Shown here: positions 30,725 to 39,503 of the stretch, in pieces
Position numbering within the stretch: the first letter of the stretch is position 1
Layout of the letters: the number at the start of each line of letters is the position of its first letter
Origin: Shewanella decolorationis S12
Lineage (GTDB): Bacteria > Pseudomonadota > Gammaproteobacteria > Enterobacterales > Shewanellaceae
DNA length: 64,000 nucleotides
Reading direction: 5' to 3'
NCBI RefSeq assembly: GCF_000485795.1
Contig: NZ_AXZL01000060.1
Location: 1 to 64,000, forward strand
Program-made: the position numbers and the translations under genes
The notes under the pieces: generated by a model
The model's input: the letters and a program-made list of their open reading frames with translations, nothing else
Told to the model about the DNA's origin: nothing
Databases searched by the model: none

Positions 30725-31984
30725 TTAGATAGCTAAGAACAGACCCGCAATTGTTGCACTCATTAAGTTAGCTAAAGAACCGGCGATAACCGCACGAACA
30801 CCCATTTTAGCTAAATCGTGACGACGGTTAGGAGCCATAGCACCTAAACCACCCAGCAGAATCGCAATTGATGACAAGTTAGCGAAACCACACAGAGCAA
30901 ACGAAACAATCGCTTTGGTTCTGTCAGTCATAGCTAAACCAGTTTCAGCGACAACCATACCGCCATCAGCGATGTCTTTTAAGTATGGAGCAAAGTTCAG
31001 GTAAGCTACGAATTCGTTAACAACGATCTTCTGACCGATGAAAGAACCAGCAACCAGCGCTTCGTTCCAAGGTACACCGATTAAGAAAGCTAAAGGCATG
31101 AAGATGTAACCAAGGATCAGTTCCAGTGTTAAACCTTCAACACCAAACCAACCACCTACACCACCGATGATGCCGTTGATCATTGCGATCAAACCAACGA
31201 AGGCTAACAGCATTGCACCTACGTTTAACGCTAAGTGCATACCAGATGAAGCACCCGCAGCAGCAGCGTCTAATACGTTAGCTGGCTTATCAGGATCTTC
31301 TGGTAATTCATCCATGTCGTTTTTAGCCACTTCAGTCTCTGGGTGCATCAGTTTAGCCATTAATAGACCACCTGGTGCCGCCATGAATGACGCAGCAACT
31401 AAGTACTCAATAGGCACGCCCATTTGTGCGTAACCAGCCAGTACTGAACCTGCGATAGAAGCTAAACCACCCACCATGATCGCAAACAGTTCTGATTGAG
31501 TCATTGTAGGAATGAATGGACGAACCACTAACGGCGCTTCAGTTTGACCAACGAAGATGTTAGCTGTCGCAGACATAGATTCAGTACGGCTTGTGCCTAA
31601 TGCTTTTTGCAGACCACCACCGATGATACGGATGATCCACTGCATTACGCCCAAGTAGTACAGAACGGCGATTAAAGAAGAGAAGAACACGATAACTGGC
31701 AACACGTTTACCGCGAAGATAAAGCCAAGTTTGAAGTTAGCTAAATCACCGAACAGGAAGCCGATACCGTTTTGTGCATAACCGATAACGCTTGAAACAG
31801 CGTCAGATACACCTTTCAGGATATCTTTACCCACAGGAACGTACAGTACAAAACCACCGAAGGCAGCCTGGATGGCTAATGCACCACCCACAGTACGCAA
31901 GTTAATTGCTTTTTTGTTATTCGATAGGAGGAAACCTATCGCAAGTAGGACGACCACCCCTACTAAGCTCATCAATATATTCAT
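30725..31984 (-). CDS. NupC-type concentrative nucleoside transporter
   Basis: The 419-residue membrane protein follows the CNT family: MNILMSLVGVVVLLAIGFLLSNNKKAINLRTV, GFIFAVNVLPVIVFFSSLIAVLYYLGVMQWII, NIFVGQTEAPLVVRPFI (the nucleoside-binding GQTEAP motif), VPWNEALVAGSFIGQKIVVNEFVAY (second binding motif) and ALCGFANLSSIAILLGGLG. It imports nucleosides with a cation. Together with Tsx and the deo enzymes it forms a complete uptake and breakdown route. Confidence 0.93.
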   Translation of the reverse strand: MNILMSLVGVVVLLAIGFLLSNNKKAINLRTVGGALAIQAAFGGFVLYVPVGKDILKGVSDAVSSVIGYAQNGIGFLFGDLANFKLGFIFAVNVLPVIVFFSSLIAVLYYLGVMQWIIRIIGGGLQKALGTSRTESMSATANIFVGQTEAPLVVRPFIPTMTQSELFAIMVGGLASIAGSVLAGYAQMGVPIEYLVAASFMAAPGGLLMAKLMHPETEVAKNDMDELPEDPDKPANVLDAAAAGASSGMHLALNVGAMLLAFVGLIAMINGIIGGVGGWFGVEGLTLELILGYIFMPLAFLIGVPWNEALVAGSFIGQKIVVNEFVAYLNFAPYLKDIADGGMVVAETGLAMTDRTKAIVSFALCGFANLSSIAILLGGLGAMAPNRRHDLAKMGVRAVIAGSLANLMSATIAGLFLAI

Positions 31985-32160
31985 TAACCATCACCCTATT
32001 GTTAACACTTTTTAATTATGTTGTTAATCAACCTATTTCCGAGTCAGATTATACCCGAGAGAAAGTCGAAAATCGTCGTTTTGATCAAAATTTTGGAGTT
32101 TAATTTCAACCGCTTAGCGCAAAATGCTATTGCGACCTACACCTGTTTAACCAAAAACAA

Positions 32161-32928
32161 CTAAAGGTCAAACAGTTGCATTGCATTCGACACCAAGTGT
32201 TCTGATATTAGAACACTAGATTTTTTTTGCAAAGTTGCAATTTTGTCTATAAAAAGTACAGCATTAGCGGGTTGATTCCGTTTTTCTGTAACATTTAGTG
32301 GAGTCATGGCTGGAGAATCAGTCTCAAGTAGGAAACTTTCTAAGGGCAATTCACTGACAGTTTTGAGCAGTTTTTTCGCATTAGGATTCATCACTAAACC
32401 ACCAATGCCAAGTTTAAAACCTAGCTTAGTGTATTCGAGTGCAATATCAGGACTGCCAGAAAAGGCGTGTATTACGCCCGCTTTTGGGAGTTTATGGCGC
32501 TTTAAATGGAACAATACTTCTTGATGTGCTTTGACGGCATGGACGATAACAGGCAAATTTTGCTCATAAGCAAGCGCCAACTGAGCGTCAAAAAATGCTA
32601 ACTGGTTGCTCCAATTGTCAGCATAAAGTTTGTCTAACCCACACTCACCAATGGCAACAAAACGGGGACATTCTCGTAACTGAGCAACCTGTAATGTTAA
32701 TTCTGTGATGGCCTTATCAACATCTTCCGGGCAAAACCAAGGATGGATCCCTAAGGCAAAATAACACTGGTATTGCTCAGCAATGGCCAATTGTTTAGTC
32801 CAGTGTTGTGGTGATACTCCTGGGATAATCAGATTATCGATGCCCGCATGATGCATACGCTGTATGACTTGATCGCGCTCACTATCAAACTCGACAAAAT
32901 CGAGGTGCGCGTGGGTATCTAACATCAT
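32161..32928 (-). CDS. TatD-family metal-dependent hydrolase
   Basis: The protein shows TatD metal motifs: DTHAHLDFVEF near the N-terminus, GECGLDKLY, PVIVHAVKAHQE, VIHAFSGSPD and LETDSPAMTP. TatD-like proteins are DNases or related hydrolases. The open frame can start at 32958, but the ATG at 32928 (or 32925) lies just after the upstream gene's stop with GGAG spaced 10 nt before it. I chose it (255 residues). Position next to prfC and the DUF5363-like gene is conserved in Shewanella by my recollection. Confidence 0.85.
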   Translation of the reverse strand: MMLDTHAHLDFVEFDSERDQVIQRMHHAGIDNLIIPGVSPQHWTKQLAIAEQYQCYFALGIHPWFCPEDVDKAITELTLQVAQLRECPRFVAIGECGLDKLYADNWSNQLAFFDAQLALAYEQNLPVIVHAVKAHQEVLFHLKRHKLPKAGVIHAFSGSPDIALEYTKLGFKLGIGGLVMNPNAKKLLKTVSELPLESFLLETDSPAMTPLNVTEKRNQPANAVLFIDKIATLQKKSSVLISEHLVSNAMQLFDL

Positions 32929-32935
32929 CAATCCA

Positions 32936-33115
32936 TTACTCCGATTTTGTCTCTCCATGGGATGTAGCAGCCTTTTCTTGGCAATTCGGCTTATTGCGGG
33001 CTAATGGCGGGTCCTCCAATCGAGGCATACAACAGCGGCGATTCTCTGGCGTCAGCCCCATCTTGTCGCACCAACGGATATAAGCCTGCCACGCACGAGT
33101 TATCCAACTTATCAT
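32936..33115 (-). CDS. 59-residue DUF5363-like protein
   Basis: The short frame from ATG 33115 to TAA 32936 gives MISWITRAWQAYIRWCDKMG..., a basic, Trp/Cys-containing small protein. It resembles the DUF5363 family often found beside tatD. Its stop codon region supplies the SD of tatD 8 bp downstream, so the two are translationally coupled. Function unknown. Confidence 0.6.
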   Translation of the reverse strand: MISWITRAWQAYIRWCDKMGLTPENRRCCMPRLEDPPLARNKPNCQEKAATSHGETKSE

Positions 33116-33142
33116 CAGTCACCCCTCAAATTTTAGATACAA

Positions 33143-33167
33143 AAAAGGCGGTGAATCACCGCCTTTT
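33143..33167 (-). terminator. Rho-independent terminator after prfC
   Basis: AAAAGGCGGTGA and TCACCGCCTTTT form a 12-bp stem just beyond the prfC stop, with flanking A/T runs. Confidence 0.8.
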
Positions 33168-33187
33168 ACCCTAGAGTCACTTACCTG

Positions 33188-34774
33188 TTAGTGTTCGCGT
33201 GTTTTAGCGAACTCGATATCAGGGTATCTTTCCATTGAAAGATTTAAGTTAACCATAGTTGGCGCAATATAAGTTAAGTTATCGCCACCATCGAGTGCCA
33301 AGTTTTGGCTACATTTGCGGCGGAACTCTTCTAGCTTACGCTCATCTTTACAATAAACCCAGCGTGCAGTTGAAACGCTAATACCTTCGTAAATCGCTTC
33401 AACGTTGTACTCGCTCTTTAAGCGGCCAACAACCACTTCAAACTGCAGTACACCTACAGCACCAACGATTAAATCGTTCGAGTCTAATGGACGGAACACC
33501 TGCACAGCGCCTTCTTCAGACAACTGCACTAAGCCCTTAAGCAATTGTTTTTGCTTGAGCGGATCGCGCAGACGAATACGGCGGAACATTTCAGGTGCAA
33601 AGTTTGGCACACCGGTAAAGCGGAACTTTTCACCTTGGGTGAAAGTATCGCCGATACGAATGGTCCCATGGTTATGTAAACCAATAATATCACCAGGATA
33701 CGCCACTTCGGCGCGCTCACGGTCACCCGCCATAAAAGTCAAGGCATCGCTGACGTTAACATCTTTTCCGATGCGAACGTGGTGCATCTTCATACCTTGC
33801 TCATAGCGACCCGAGCAAACACGCATAAAGGCGACACGGTCACGGTGCTTAGGATCCATGTTGGCTTGGATTTTGAACACAAAACCGGTGAATTTTTCTT
33901 CGTCAGGCATGATCATCCGCACATCGCTTTCACGAGGTAGCGGCTTTGGTGCCCACTCCACAATACCATCGAGGATATGGTCAACACCGAAGTTACCCAA
34001 AGCGGTACCGAAGAAGACGGGCGTAAGCTCACCCTTTAAGAAGGCTTGGTGATCAAATTCGTTCGATGCACCGCGAACCAGTTCCATTTCATCACGTAAA
34101 TCAGCAGCATAACTACCAATCGCTTTATCCAGCTCAGGGTTATCGATGCCTTCAATCACGCGGCGCTCTTGGATAGTGTGCCCCATACCGCTTTGGTACA
34201 GCACCACTTCATCACGCAGAATATGGTAAACACCCTTAAACTCTTTACCACTACCAATCGGCCAAGTGATAGGCGCACAGGCGATATTGAGTACATCCTC
34301 AACTTCATCCATCAGTTCGATGGGATCGCGAATATCACGGTCGAGTTTGTTCATAAAGGTGACGATAGGCGTATCACGCAGACGCGTTACTTCCATCAAT
34401 TTGATGGTACGGTCTTCAACCCCCTTTGCCGAGTCGATAACCATCAGGCAAGAGTCAACCGCCGTTAAGGTGCGGTAAGTATCTTCCGAGAAGTCTTCGT
34501 GGCCGGGAGTGTCGAGTAGGTTAACGAGCGCACCGCCATATGGGAACTGCATGACAGACGTAGTAATCGAAATACCACGGTCTTTTTCCATTTCCATCCA
34601 GTCAGACTTAGCGTGCTGACCCGATTTTTTGCCCTTAACGGTACCCGCTTTCTGCAGCGCGTTTCCGAATAACAGCACTTTTTCGGTAATGGTGGTTTTA
34701 CCCGCGTCGGGGTGCGAAATGATAGCAAAGGTCCTTCGCTTATTGATTTCATTGAGAAAATCTTGGTTTGCCAT
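33188..34774 (-). CDS. prfC: Peptide chain release factor 3, ICE insertion target
   Basis: The 528-residue translational GTPase has G1 [10 protein letters not shown]2-region [10 protein letters not shown]3 [16 protein letters not shown] and G4 MNKLDRD. RF3 recycles RF1/RF2 from ribosomes. The gene is intact. SXT/R391 elements integrate in the 5' end of prfC, and the element then supplies the promoter and first codons. Here DNA upstream of the start leads straight to setR, as that model predicts, so the N-terminal residues ([12 protein letters not shown]) are probably ICE-encoded. RF3 function should be kept, since length and GTPase motifs are complete. Confidence 0.95.
   Translation of the reverse strand: MANQDFLNEINKRRTFAIISHPDAGKTTITEKVLLFGNALQKAGTVKGKKSGQHAKSDWMEMEKDRGISITTSVMQFPYGGALVNLLDTPGHEDFSEDTYRTLTAVDSCLMVIDSAKGVEDRTIKLMEVTRLRDTPIVTFMNKLDRDIRDPIELMDEVEDVLNIACAPITWPIGSGKEFKGVYHILRDEVVLYQSGMGHTIQERRVIEGIDNPELDKAIGSYAADLRDEMELVRGASNEFDHQAFLKGELTPVFFGTALGNFGVDHILDGIVEWAPKPLPRESDVRMIMPDEEKFTGFVFKIQANMDPKHRDRVAFMRVCSGRYEQGMKMHHVRIGKDVNVSDALTFMAGDRERAEVAYPGDIIGLHNHGTIRIGDTFTQGEKFRFTGVPNFAPEMFRRIRLRDPLKQKQLLKGLVQLSEEGAVQVFRPLDSNDLIVGAVGVLQFEVVVGRLKSEYNVEAIYEGISVSTARWVYCKDERKLEEFRRKCSQNLALDGGDNLTYIAPTMVNLNLSMERYPDIEFAKTREH
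34690..34740. other. ICE-chromosome junction (attachment site) inside prfC, approximate
   Basis: The SXT attachment core lies in the conserved 5' part of prfC. Codons 15-25 ([11 protein letters not shown]), at 34700-34732, are the most conserved stretch available. No second copy of the core is in the window, so the exact crossover cannot be placed; the other end of the ICE lies outside. Confidence 0.45.
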
Positions 34775-35030
34775 GTATAAATTCTTTTAGTTTGTACACG
34801 GATTTGTACACACTTTTGGAAGTACTCTCTTTTCAGTTCTTCGCTTGTCAAATCCGTCGTGTTAATCGTAATTGGTCGCTATTTTCGCTGATCTTGACTT
34901 TATAAACAATCAATGGTTATCTAATCGGTTACCATTTACTCTCAGCGTGCGCCAATGCTCAGTTGTAGCTGTTTGCAATCGTTGCTTCTTCAGCTCATGA
35001 ACAACTGTGGCTAAACCACAAATTCCTTCG
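34775..35030. other. ICE right-end noncoding DNA with prfC promoter
   Basis: These 256 bp lie between the setR stop and prfC. A short direct repeat, TTTGTACAC, occurs at 34791-34799 and 34803-34811 just upstream of prfC. It may be a recombination or promoter-control site. The region must supply prfC transcription when the ICE is integrated. No gene is visible. Confidence 0.45.
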
Positions 35031-35678
35031 CTACCAAAAATCGATGATAGCTTGTTTAACAACGCCAATAATTGAGCAATTGCCGTTGATCGGTATTGCT
35101 GGATATTGTGGATTGAGAGGCTTCAAATATTTTTGCTCACCATCCAAGACTAATTGTTTAAAGGTTGCTTCTCTTGAATCATCAAGCCGCGCTACAACCA
35201 ATGAACCAGATGAGTAAGGAGCATCAGGATCTACAACTATAACAGCACCTTCTGGTATTGATTTTTTGCCGCTTGGATTTTCCATACTGTCGCCTTTTAC
35301 GCGAAGCGCGAAACAACCTTCATGTGCTTTCCCAGTGACTTCACGCCACTCCTCTGCATCTTCAAAGGCAAATCCCTCCGCTATTTCAGTCCAATCCCCA
35401 GCCTGAACCCAATTAATAAGAGGAATACTCCCTTTAATGTCAGGCCCTACTTCTACATTACCGACCCCCAAGCCAATCTCGCCATCACCTGTGGCGAGCC
35501 AATGAGCATTCACGCGAAGCGCCTCCGCGATCTGCATGGTGTAACGAGACCTAGCCGATTTACCAGAGCAAATCTGGCTGATCGACTGCTGTTTGATACC
35601 AATGCGACGAGCCAACTCAGACTGAGTCACCCCAGTAAGCTGCAAGGCATGGTTTAGTCGTTCGGATAAAGTTTTCAT
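35031..35678 (-). CDS. setR: SetR, CI-like SOS-cleavable repressor of the ICE
   Basis: The 215-residue protein has an N-terminal HTH (VTQSELARRIGIKQQSISQICSGKSARSRY) and a C-terminal S24/LexA-type peptidase domain with the Ser in VKGDSMENP and the Lys in ATFKQLV. An Ala-Gly cleavage bond is seen in NWVQAGDW (about residue 93). In SXT, SetR represses setCD-dependent transfer and is inactivated by RecA after DNA damage. It is divergent from the Cro-like gene across a four-operator region. Its location next to prfC is the standard right end of the family. Confidence 0.93.
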   Translation of the reverse strand: MKTLSERLNHALQLTGVTQSELARRIGIKQQSISQICSGKSARSRYTMQIAEALRVNAHWLATGDGEIGLGVGNVEVGPDIKGSIPLINWVQAGDWTEIAEGFAFEDAEEWREVTGKAHEGCFALRVKGDSMENPSGKKSIPEGAVIVVDPDAPYSSGSLVVARLDDSREATFKQLVLDGEQKYLKPLNPQYPAIPINGNCSIIGVVKQAIIDFW

Positions 35679-35689
35679 AAGCCCGTATT

Positions 35690-35784
35690 CTACAAATAAA
35701 ACTGTAGCCTTTCAACAATTTTAACTGTTGACTTACCTACAGTTTAAACTGTAACATTCAATCTTGTAACAGTTATTATTGTAA
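35690..35784. promoter_or_regulatory. Four 18-bp SetR/Cro operators
   Basis: Four dyads of the form C(A/T)ACA-N8-TGT(A/T)G lie in the setR-cro interval: 35690-35707, 35713-35730, 35737-35754 (core TACAGTTTAAACTGTA, a perfect palindrome) and 35767-35784 (looser). Spacing is 23, 24 and 30 bp. SXT is known to have four operators bound by SetR and its Cro-like protein here, which fits. Confidence 0.8.
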
Positions 35785-35795
35785 CAGGAGACGGT

Positions 35796-36047
35796 ATGGA
35801 AGTGTTCAACACGACACAAAAACATCTCCGCCGTGCCATTGACTTGGTCGGCGGGCAATCAGCATTAGCACGAGCCATCAACTCAAAACAGCAAAACGTC
35901 TGGTTTTGGTTGAATAAATCAGGGCGTGTTCCCGCTGAATTCGTTTTACCCATCGAACAAGCTACGCAAGGACAGGTAACCCGATCTCAGTTAAGACCGG
36001 ACATCTACCCCGAATGCCCAAGCGAGCTGAAAGCCAGTAACCAGTAG
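35796..36047 (+). CDS. Cro-like repressor
   Basis: The 83-residue protein is a small HTH of the YdaS/Cro type (HLRRAIDLVGGQSALARAINSKQQNVWFWLNKSGRVPAEFVLPIEQAT). The ATG at 35796 has AGGAGAC 5 nt upstream. It is the first gene of the rightward early transcript and divergent from setR. In SXT the equivalent protein (s086) is needed for induction of transfer after DNA damage. Confidence 0.88.
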   Translation: MEVFNTTQKHLRRAIDLVGGQSALARAINSKQQNVWFWLNKSGRVPAEFVLPIEQATQGQVTRSQLRPDIYPECPSELKASNQ

Positions 36048-36102
36048 GATTAAGGGCAAGTAATGGTCAGCATTTTACGTAAACACAAAAGCGAGTACCT
36101 CC

Positions 36103-36972
36103 ATGCGTGATTATGGCAAGGTCTATACCCGCTTTTGGCTAAAGCAAAATGTTTTGTCCTGGAGTGACTCAGCGAAGTTGCTAGGACTGTATTTGCTTAC
36201 ATGCCCGCATTGTAATTTGCTTGGCTGCTTTCGACTGCCGATTGGTTACGTTGCTTCTGACTTGAACTGGGATGAGCAACAGGTTGCCAAGGCGTTAAGT
36301 GAGTTAGAACAAGATCAGTTCCTGATTCGTTGCGAGGAATCTGGTTGGACTTTGATTCGAAGCTTTCTGAAGCACAACCCAATCGAAAACCCAAACCAAG
36401 GTAAGGCAGCCTTTCGGTTGCTTAAAGATGTACCTGCCGACTTCGTTGGTATGGCATCGCTTTTGAAATCTCTTGCCGCTTTTCAAGCTCGGCTTCCAGA
36501 AGAATTTTCATCATTGTTTATGCCTGATGGCAACCCGGTAAGGGACTCTCAACGGTCGGATGACTCTGAGAGAAGCAATAAACCAACAGTTAAAACTGTT
36601 GATCACATACAGTTTGAAGACTTCTGGGATGTACAAATACGCAAAGAAAAAAAAGCGAAAGCCAAAGAAGAATGGCTGCGCATGGGCCTCAATGAAGATC
36701 ATGAACTCGCCTTGGAAGTCCTAACACGCTGGAAAGAGCAACGAGACAACCGGTTGCAGTATCAAGATCGAACTAAGACCCCTATGCCACATAACTGGCT
36801 TTTAAACCGGCAATGGGAAGACGAGTACGTTCGCATTGATGAAGTACAGCAATCATCGACGAGCCTAAAGGTCAGCAATCACCAATTGAATATTGAAGAA
36901 AGCAATCGCCGCATTGCTGAAAGCTGGGCCGGACCAGGTATTCGGGAGGTTCGTTCAAGTGCAGGAGGTTGA
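36103..36972 (+). CDS. Phage replication-type winged-helix protein
   Basis: The 289-residue protein begins MRDYGKVYTRFWLKQNVLSWSDSAKLLGLYLLTCPHCN and has a winged-helix N-terminal domain (QQVAKALSELEQDQFLIR), like phage O-type or DnaD-like replication proteins. The C-terminal half (DFWDVQIRKEKKAKAKEEWLRMG) resembles the linker and C-terminal region of such proteins. A near-perfect SetR-type operator lies inside the gene at 36584-36601. The stop overlaps the next gene's start by 14 bp. Function is not demonstrated for ICEs; conserved in the SXT family as I recall. Confidence 0.65.
   Translation: MRDYGKVYTRFWLKQNVLSWSDSAKLLGLYLLTCPHCNLLGCFRLPIGYVASDLNWDEQQVAKALSELEQDQFLIRCEESGWTLIRSFLKHNPIENPNQGKAAFRLLKDVPADFVGMASLLKSLAAFQARLPEEFSSLFMPDGNPVRDSQRSDDSERSNKPTVKTVDHIQFEDFWDVQIRKEKKAKAKEEWLRMGLNEDHELALEVLTRWKEQRDNRLQYQDRTKTPMPHNWLLNRQWEDEYVRIDEVQQSSTSLKVSNHQLNIEESNRRIAESWAGPGIREVRSSAGG
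36584..36601. promoter_or_regulatory. Intragenic SetR-type operator
   Basis: CAACAGTTAAAACTGTTG is an 18-bp dyad (16/18 symmetric) of the same form as the four setR-cro operators and differs at few positions from the one at 35713-35730. A half-site, TACAGTTTG, follows at about 36608. It lies inside the replication-type gene. Confidence 0.55.
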
Positions 36973-37621
36973 TAAACGCGAATTTGCTGATGTTTGGGGA
37001 GCCGCTTGGGCCATGTATGGCAAAAGCGTATCACCGCAATTGCTATCCATCGCATTTGAAGCCCTTCGTGCTTACAGCATTGAAGAGGTACGAATCGGTC
37101 TGACTCGGCATATTCAATCCCCGGATACTGGGCAATTTTTTCCAAAGCCCGCTGACGTCATCAAGCATATCGACGGCAACTCTGGCTCAAGAGCCATGGT
37201 TGCTTGGAACAAAGTTGACAAGGCTGTTCGTCAGGTTGGTGCTTGGACATCCGTGATGTTTGACGATGCACTTATCCACCGCGTGATTTCAGACATGGGG
37301 GGATGGGTTGAACTCTGCAAAGTTGATGACAGGGAATACCCCTTTAAGCAAAAAGAGTTTTTAACACGCTACCAGGCTTACTTGCTGCGGGACGAAGTGG
37401 GTGAATACCCAAGGCTATTACAGGGTATTGCAGACCATCAGAACCAGCAAAAAGGATTTGATATGCAAGCGCCTGTTGCCGTGGGTGACTGGTCAAAAGC
37501 GGCACAAGTTTATACGAGAGGCATCGCCGACTTTAGCGCAGTGCCTTTAAAAAGAATAAGCCCGAAAGCCATTCAAGCGCTTCTCGGAAATGAATTAGAG
37601 GACAAAAATGAAAACGATTAA
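36959..37621 (+). CDS. Conserved ICE protein, DUF6475-like
   Basis: The frame opens at 36893 (TTG), but the GTG at 36959 has GGGAGG 8 nt upstream and begins MQEVDKREFADVWGAAWAMYGK, giving 220 residues. It overlaps the previous gene by 14 bp and the next by 14 bp. The protein is soluble, with PDTGQFFPKPADVIKHI near residue 60, a pattern seen in phage replication-associated DUF6475 proteins. With the preceding wHTH protein it may form a replication or helicase-loading pair; that is inference. Confidence 0.65.
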   Translation: MQEVDKREFADVWGAAWAMYGKSVSPQLLSIAFEALRAYSIEEVRIGLTRHIQSPDTGQFFPKPADVIKHIDGNSGSRAMVAWNKVDKAVRQVGAWTSVMFDDALIHRVISDMGGWVELCKVDDREYPFKQKEFLTRYQAYLLRDEVGEYPRLLQGIADHQNQQKGFDMQAPVAVGDWSKAAQVYTRGIADFSAVPLKRISPKAIQALLGNELEDKNEND

Positions 37622-38156
37622 AGCAAAAACCATTGCCCTAGTGATAGCCATGTCTGCAAGCACTTCAGTCTATGCGTTTCCGGGCTATCAGTGGGAAAAA
37701 GCAGCACAAAGCGTTGGTATTGATCCAGTCATGCTCTACGCCGTTGCCTTGGCTGAGTCGGCCTCACATCGTGGTCTCAACATGACCAGTCCATGGCCAT
37801 ACGCAATTCGCAATGGTTCAAATGCAACCTACGCCAAATCTAAGACAGAAGCAGAGCAACTGTTAAGCCAGGCACTGCAAGAGACTGAAAAATATCAGCT
37901 CGATATTGGCCTTATGCAAATCAATTTGCATTGGCATGGGCATCGGGTGAGCTCAGCAGCGGAACTGCTAGACCCCATCACCAACCTTACGGTCGGCTCA
38001 AGTATTTTGGCCGAAGCAATCAAGTCTTCACCAAATGATTTAGAGCTTGGCATAGGCCGCTATCACAGTTGGAACGAAGAGCGTGCACGCTGGTATGGGC
38101 AAAGAGTGCTTTCTATTTATCGCAATATTTTACATGAACTGGAGGTCCGTCAATGA
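37608..38156 (+). CDS. Lytic transglycosylase of the conjugation system
   Basis: The 182-residue protein has a signal peptide (TIALVIAMSASTSVYAF) and an SLT domain with the catalytic Glu in VALAESASHRG and the GLMQINLHWHG motif. It should open peptidoglycan locally for assembly of the mating channel. An SD (GAGGAC) precedes the ATG at 37608. Its stop overlaps the setD start (ATGA), so expression is coupled to the activator genes. Confidence 0.88.
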   Translation: MKTIKAKTIALVIAMSASTSVYAFPGYQWEKAAQSVGIDPVMLYAVALAESASHRGLNMTSPWPYAIRNGSNATYAKSKTEAEQLLSQALQETEKYQLDIGLMQINLHWHGHRVSSAAELLDPITNLTVGSSILAEAIKSSPNDLELGIGRYHSWNEERARWYGQRVLSIYRNILHELEVRQ

Positions 38157-38452
38157 CAACCAATCAACAAGACTTCTATCAATTAAATTTGGCGTACCTA
38201 CACGCAGCACGAGAATTAGCGCGAATTGATCCGCAAGAGGCGGTCTTGCGCTTTGGACTTACACGCGACGTGGTTGATGCTCTGATTAATGCTGGTGTTG
38301 ACGACCTGCAACGAGTGGCGACCTCATCATTCATGCTGTTTCAACCAAGGGGTAACCAAAGCCAACTGATTGAGATGGTGAAGAGCAAAGGCACAGGTAT
38401 CCCAAGAATCGCTTATTTATTATCAACCCTAAACAACAAGGGGGATGCATGA
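38153..38452 (+). CDS. setD: SetD, FlhD-like subunit of the transfer activator
   Basis: The 99-residue protein resembles FlhD: DFYQLNLAYLHAARELARIDPQEAVLRFGL followed by a short helical tail. In SXT, SetD and SetC form the FlhDC-like activator of int and transfer genes. The ATGA overlaps with both the transglycosylase gene before and setC after show tight translational coupling. Confidence 0.9.
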   Translation: MTTNQQDFYQLNLAYLHAARELARIDPQEAVLRFGLTRDVVDALINAGVDDLQRVATSSFMLFQPRGNQSQLIEMVKSKGTGIPRIAYLLSTLNNKGDA

Positions 38453-38982
38453 TTGATAACCTGTCCAAAAGTGAGCTGTTTACCCGAGCCTCGCTGCTTA
38501 TTAAATACGGATTTAGAACAACCATTATCGCGCTCGATACAGGTTTGCCAATCCACATTATCAGAAGGCTCCACAAAGAAGTGACTGGCAAGTCACCTTG
38601 TCCTGGTCAATTGCCAGAATCTGATGCCATCGTTAAAAGCAGAAGAGCATTAGTTGAAGGCTCTCTGCTGATGGCGCTTTATGTCAATATTGGTGGTGAT
38701 AATGTCTACAAGCAATTAAATATCGATGCTTTGATGAAGGCTTACGATGCGTACTTGGTTGCAAGAGAAGAAGCAGATCTTCCAGCTGAGATCCCCTGGA
38801 AAAAACTGACCATCAATGAAGGTTGGGTTCTAGCTCGTGATTTAAGATCACAGCTTGCATCCTTACACCGGTGTCGATGCGGTAGTCTGTATTTGACGGT
38901 ATCTCAACAGCGCATTCAGCTTAAATGCCCTGTGTGCGAGATTATGGCCGAGCAAACCACTAGAGCACTTTTTGAGAACTAA
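38449..38982 (+). CDS. setC: SetC, FlhC-like zinc-binding subunit of the transfer activator
   Basis: The 177-residue protein resembles FlhC. Its N-terminus reads LFTRASLLIKYGFRTTIIALDTGLPIHIIRRLHKEVTG. The C-terminal Cys pairs HRCRCGSLYLT and LKCPVCEI correspond to the zinc site of FlhC. It starts in an ATGA overlap with setD. The SetCD complex is made when SetR is lost and drives excision and transfer. Confidence 0.92.
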   Translation: MIDNLSKSELFTRASLLIKYGFRTTIIALDTGLPIHIIRRLHKEVTGKSPCPGQLPESDAIVKSRRALVEGSLLMALYVNIGGDNVYKQLNIDALMKAYDAYLVAREEADLPAEIPWKKLTINEGWVLARDLRSQLASLHRCRCGSLYLTVSQQRIQLKCPVCEIMAEQTTRALFEN

Positions 38983-39039
38983 CATGCTGATGCATGATTT
39001 GATTGTGCACCTCCCGTGCACTTTGAGAGTACTAAGAAG

Positions 39040-39471
39040 ATGACAAACTTACTTAAATCTTTACCAGCACGCTGCTGGTTTATATCACTGGGGCTTTTTC
39101 TGGCGACTTTGGCTGCGGCTCATTTTTTTCCATCAGAAATATTAACGGCATCTGCCAAGTTAGCGGCTCTGCCATTTCTGTTCTGCACCGTCGTTTTTTT
39201 CAGCTACTTGGGATTCAAAGCGACCTGCAACCCCATCGGCCTTATAGCCATCACCACTATGTTTTTAGCAATCGCATATTGGCAAACTAGTTGGACAATT
39301 GTTGGTTTGGGACTCTCTTTCTTAGCTATTTGTACTGGAATTAGATTCTTGAGTAGCCAAGTTAAAGATTCGGGTAGAACTTTGAGCATTGAAGAAAAAT
39401 GGTATTGGTATAAGCTCCATTCGTTTTTTGATGGCTTTTATCCAAGGTATCCCAAAAAGCCAAAAAAATAG
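39040..39471 (+). CDS. eex: Inner-membrane entry exclusion protein (Eex), predicted
   Basis: The ATG at 39040 gives 143 residues, the length I recall for SXT/R391 Eex; a GTG at 39016 would add 8. There are about four hydrophobic segments (WFISLGLFLATLAAAHFF, LAALPFLFCTVVFFSYLGF, IGLIAITTMFLAIAYW, IVGLGLSFLAICTGI) and a charged C-terminal tail ending YPKKPKK. It lies between setC and the convergent traG, where eex is located in SXT. Eex in the recipient membrane recognises donor TraG to block redundant transfer. Identity rests on size, topology and place. Confidence 0.72.
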   Translation: MTNLLKSLPARCWFISLGLFLATLAAAHFFPSEILTASAKLAALPFLFCTVVFFSYLGFKATCNPIGLIAITTMFLAIAYWQTSWTIVGLGLSFLAICTGIRFLSSQVKDSGRTLSIEEKWYWYKLHSFFDGFYPRYPKKPKK

Positions 39472-39503
39472 CCAGCCAACCACAAGCTGGCTACCTTCTA
39501 TTT
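39463..39503. terminator. Terminator between eex and traG
   Basis: TAGCCAGC (39469-39476) pairs with GCTGGCTA (39486-39493). On the minus strand the stem is followed by a T-run (from AAAAAAA at 39463), a strong terminator for traF-traH-traG. On the plus strand the T-rich tail is weaker. The stem overlaps the eex stop. Confidence 0.75.
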
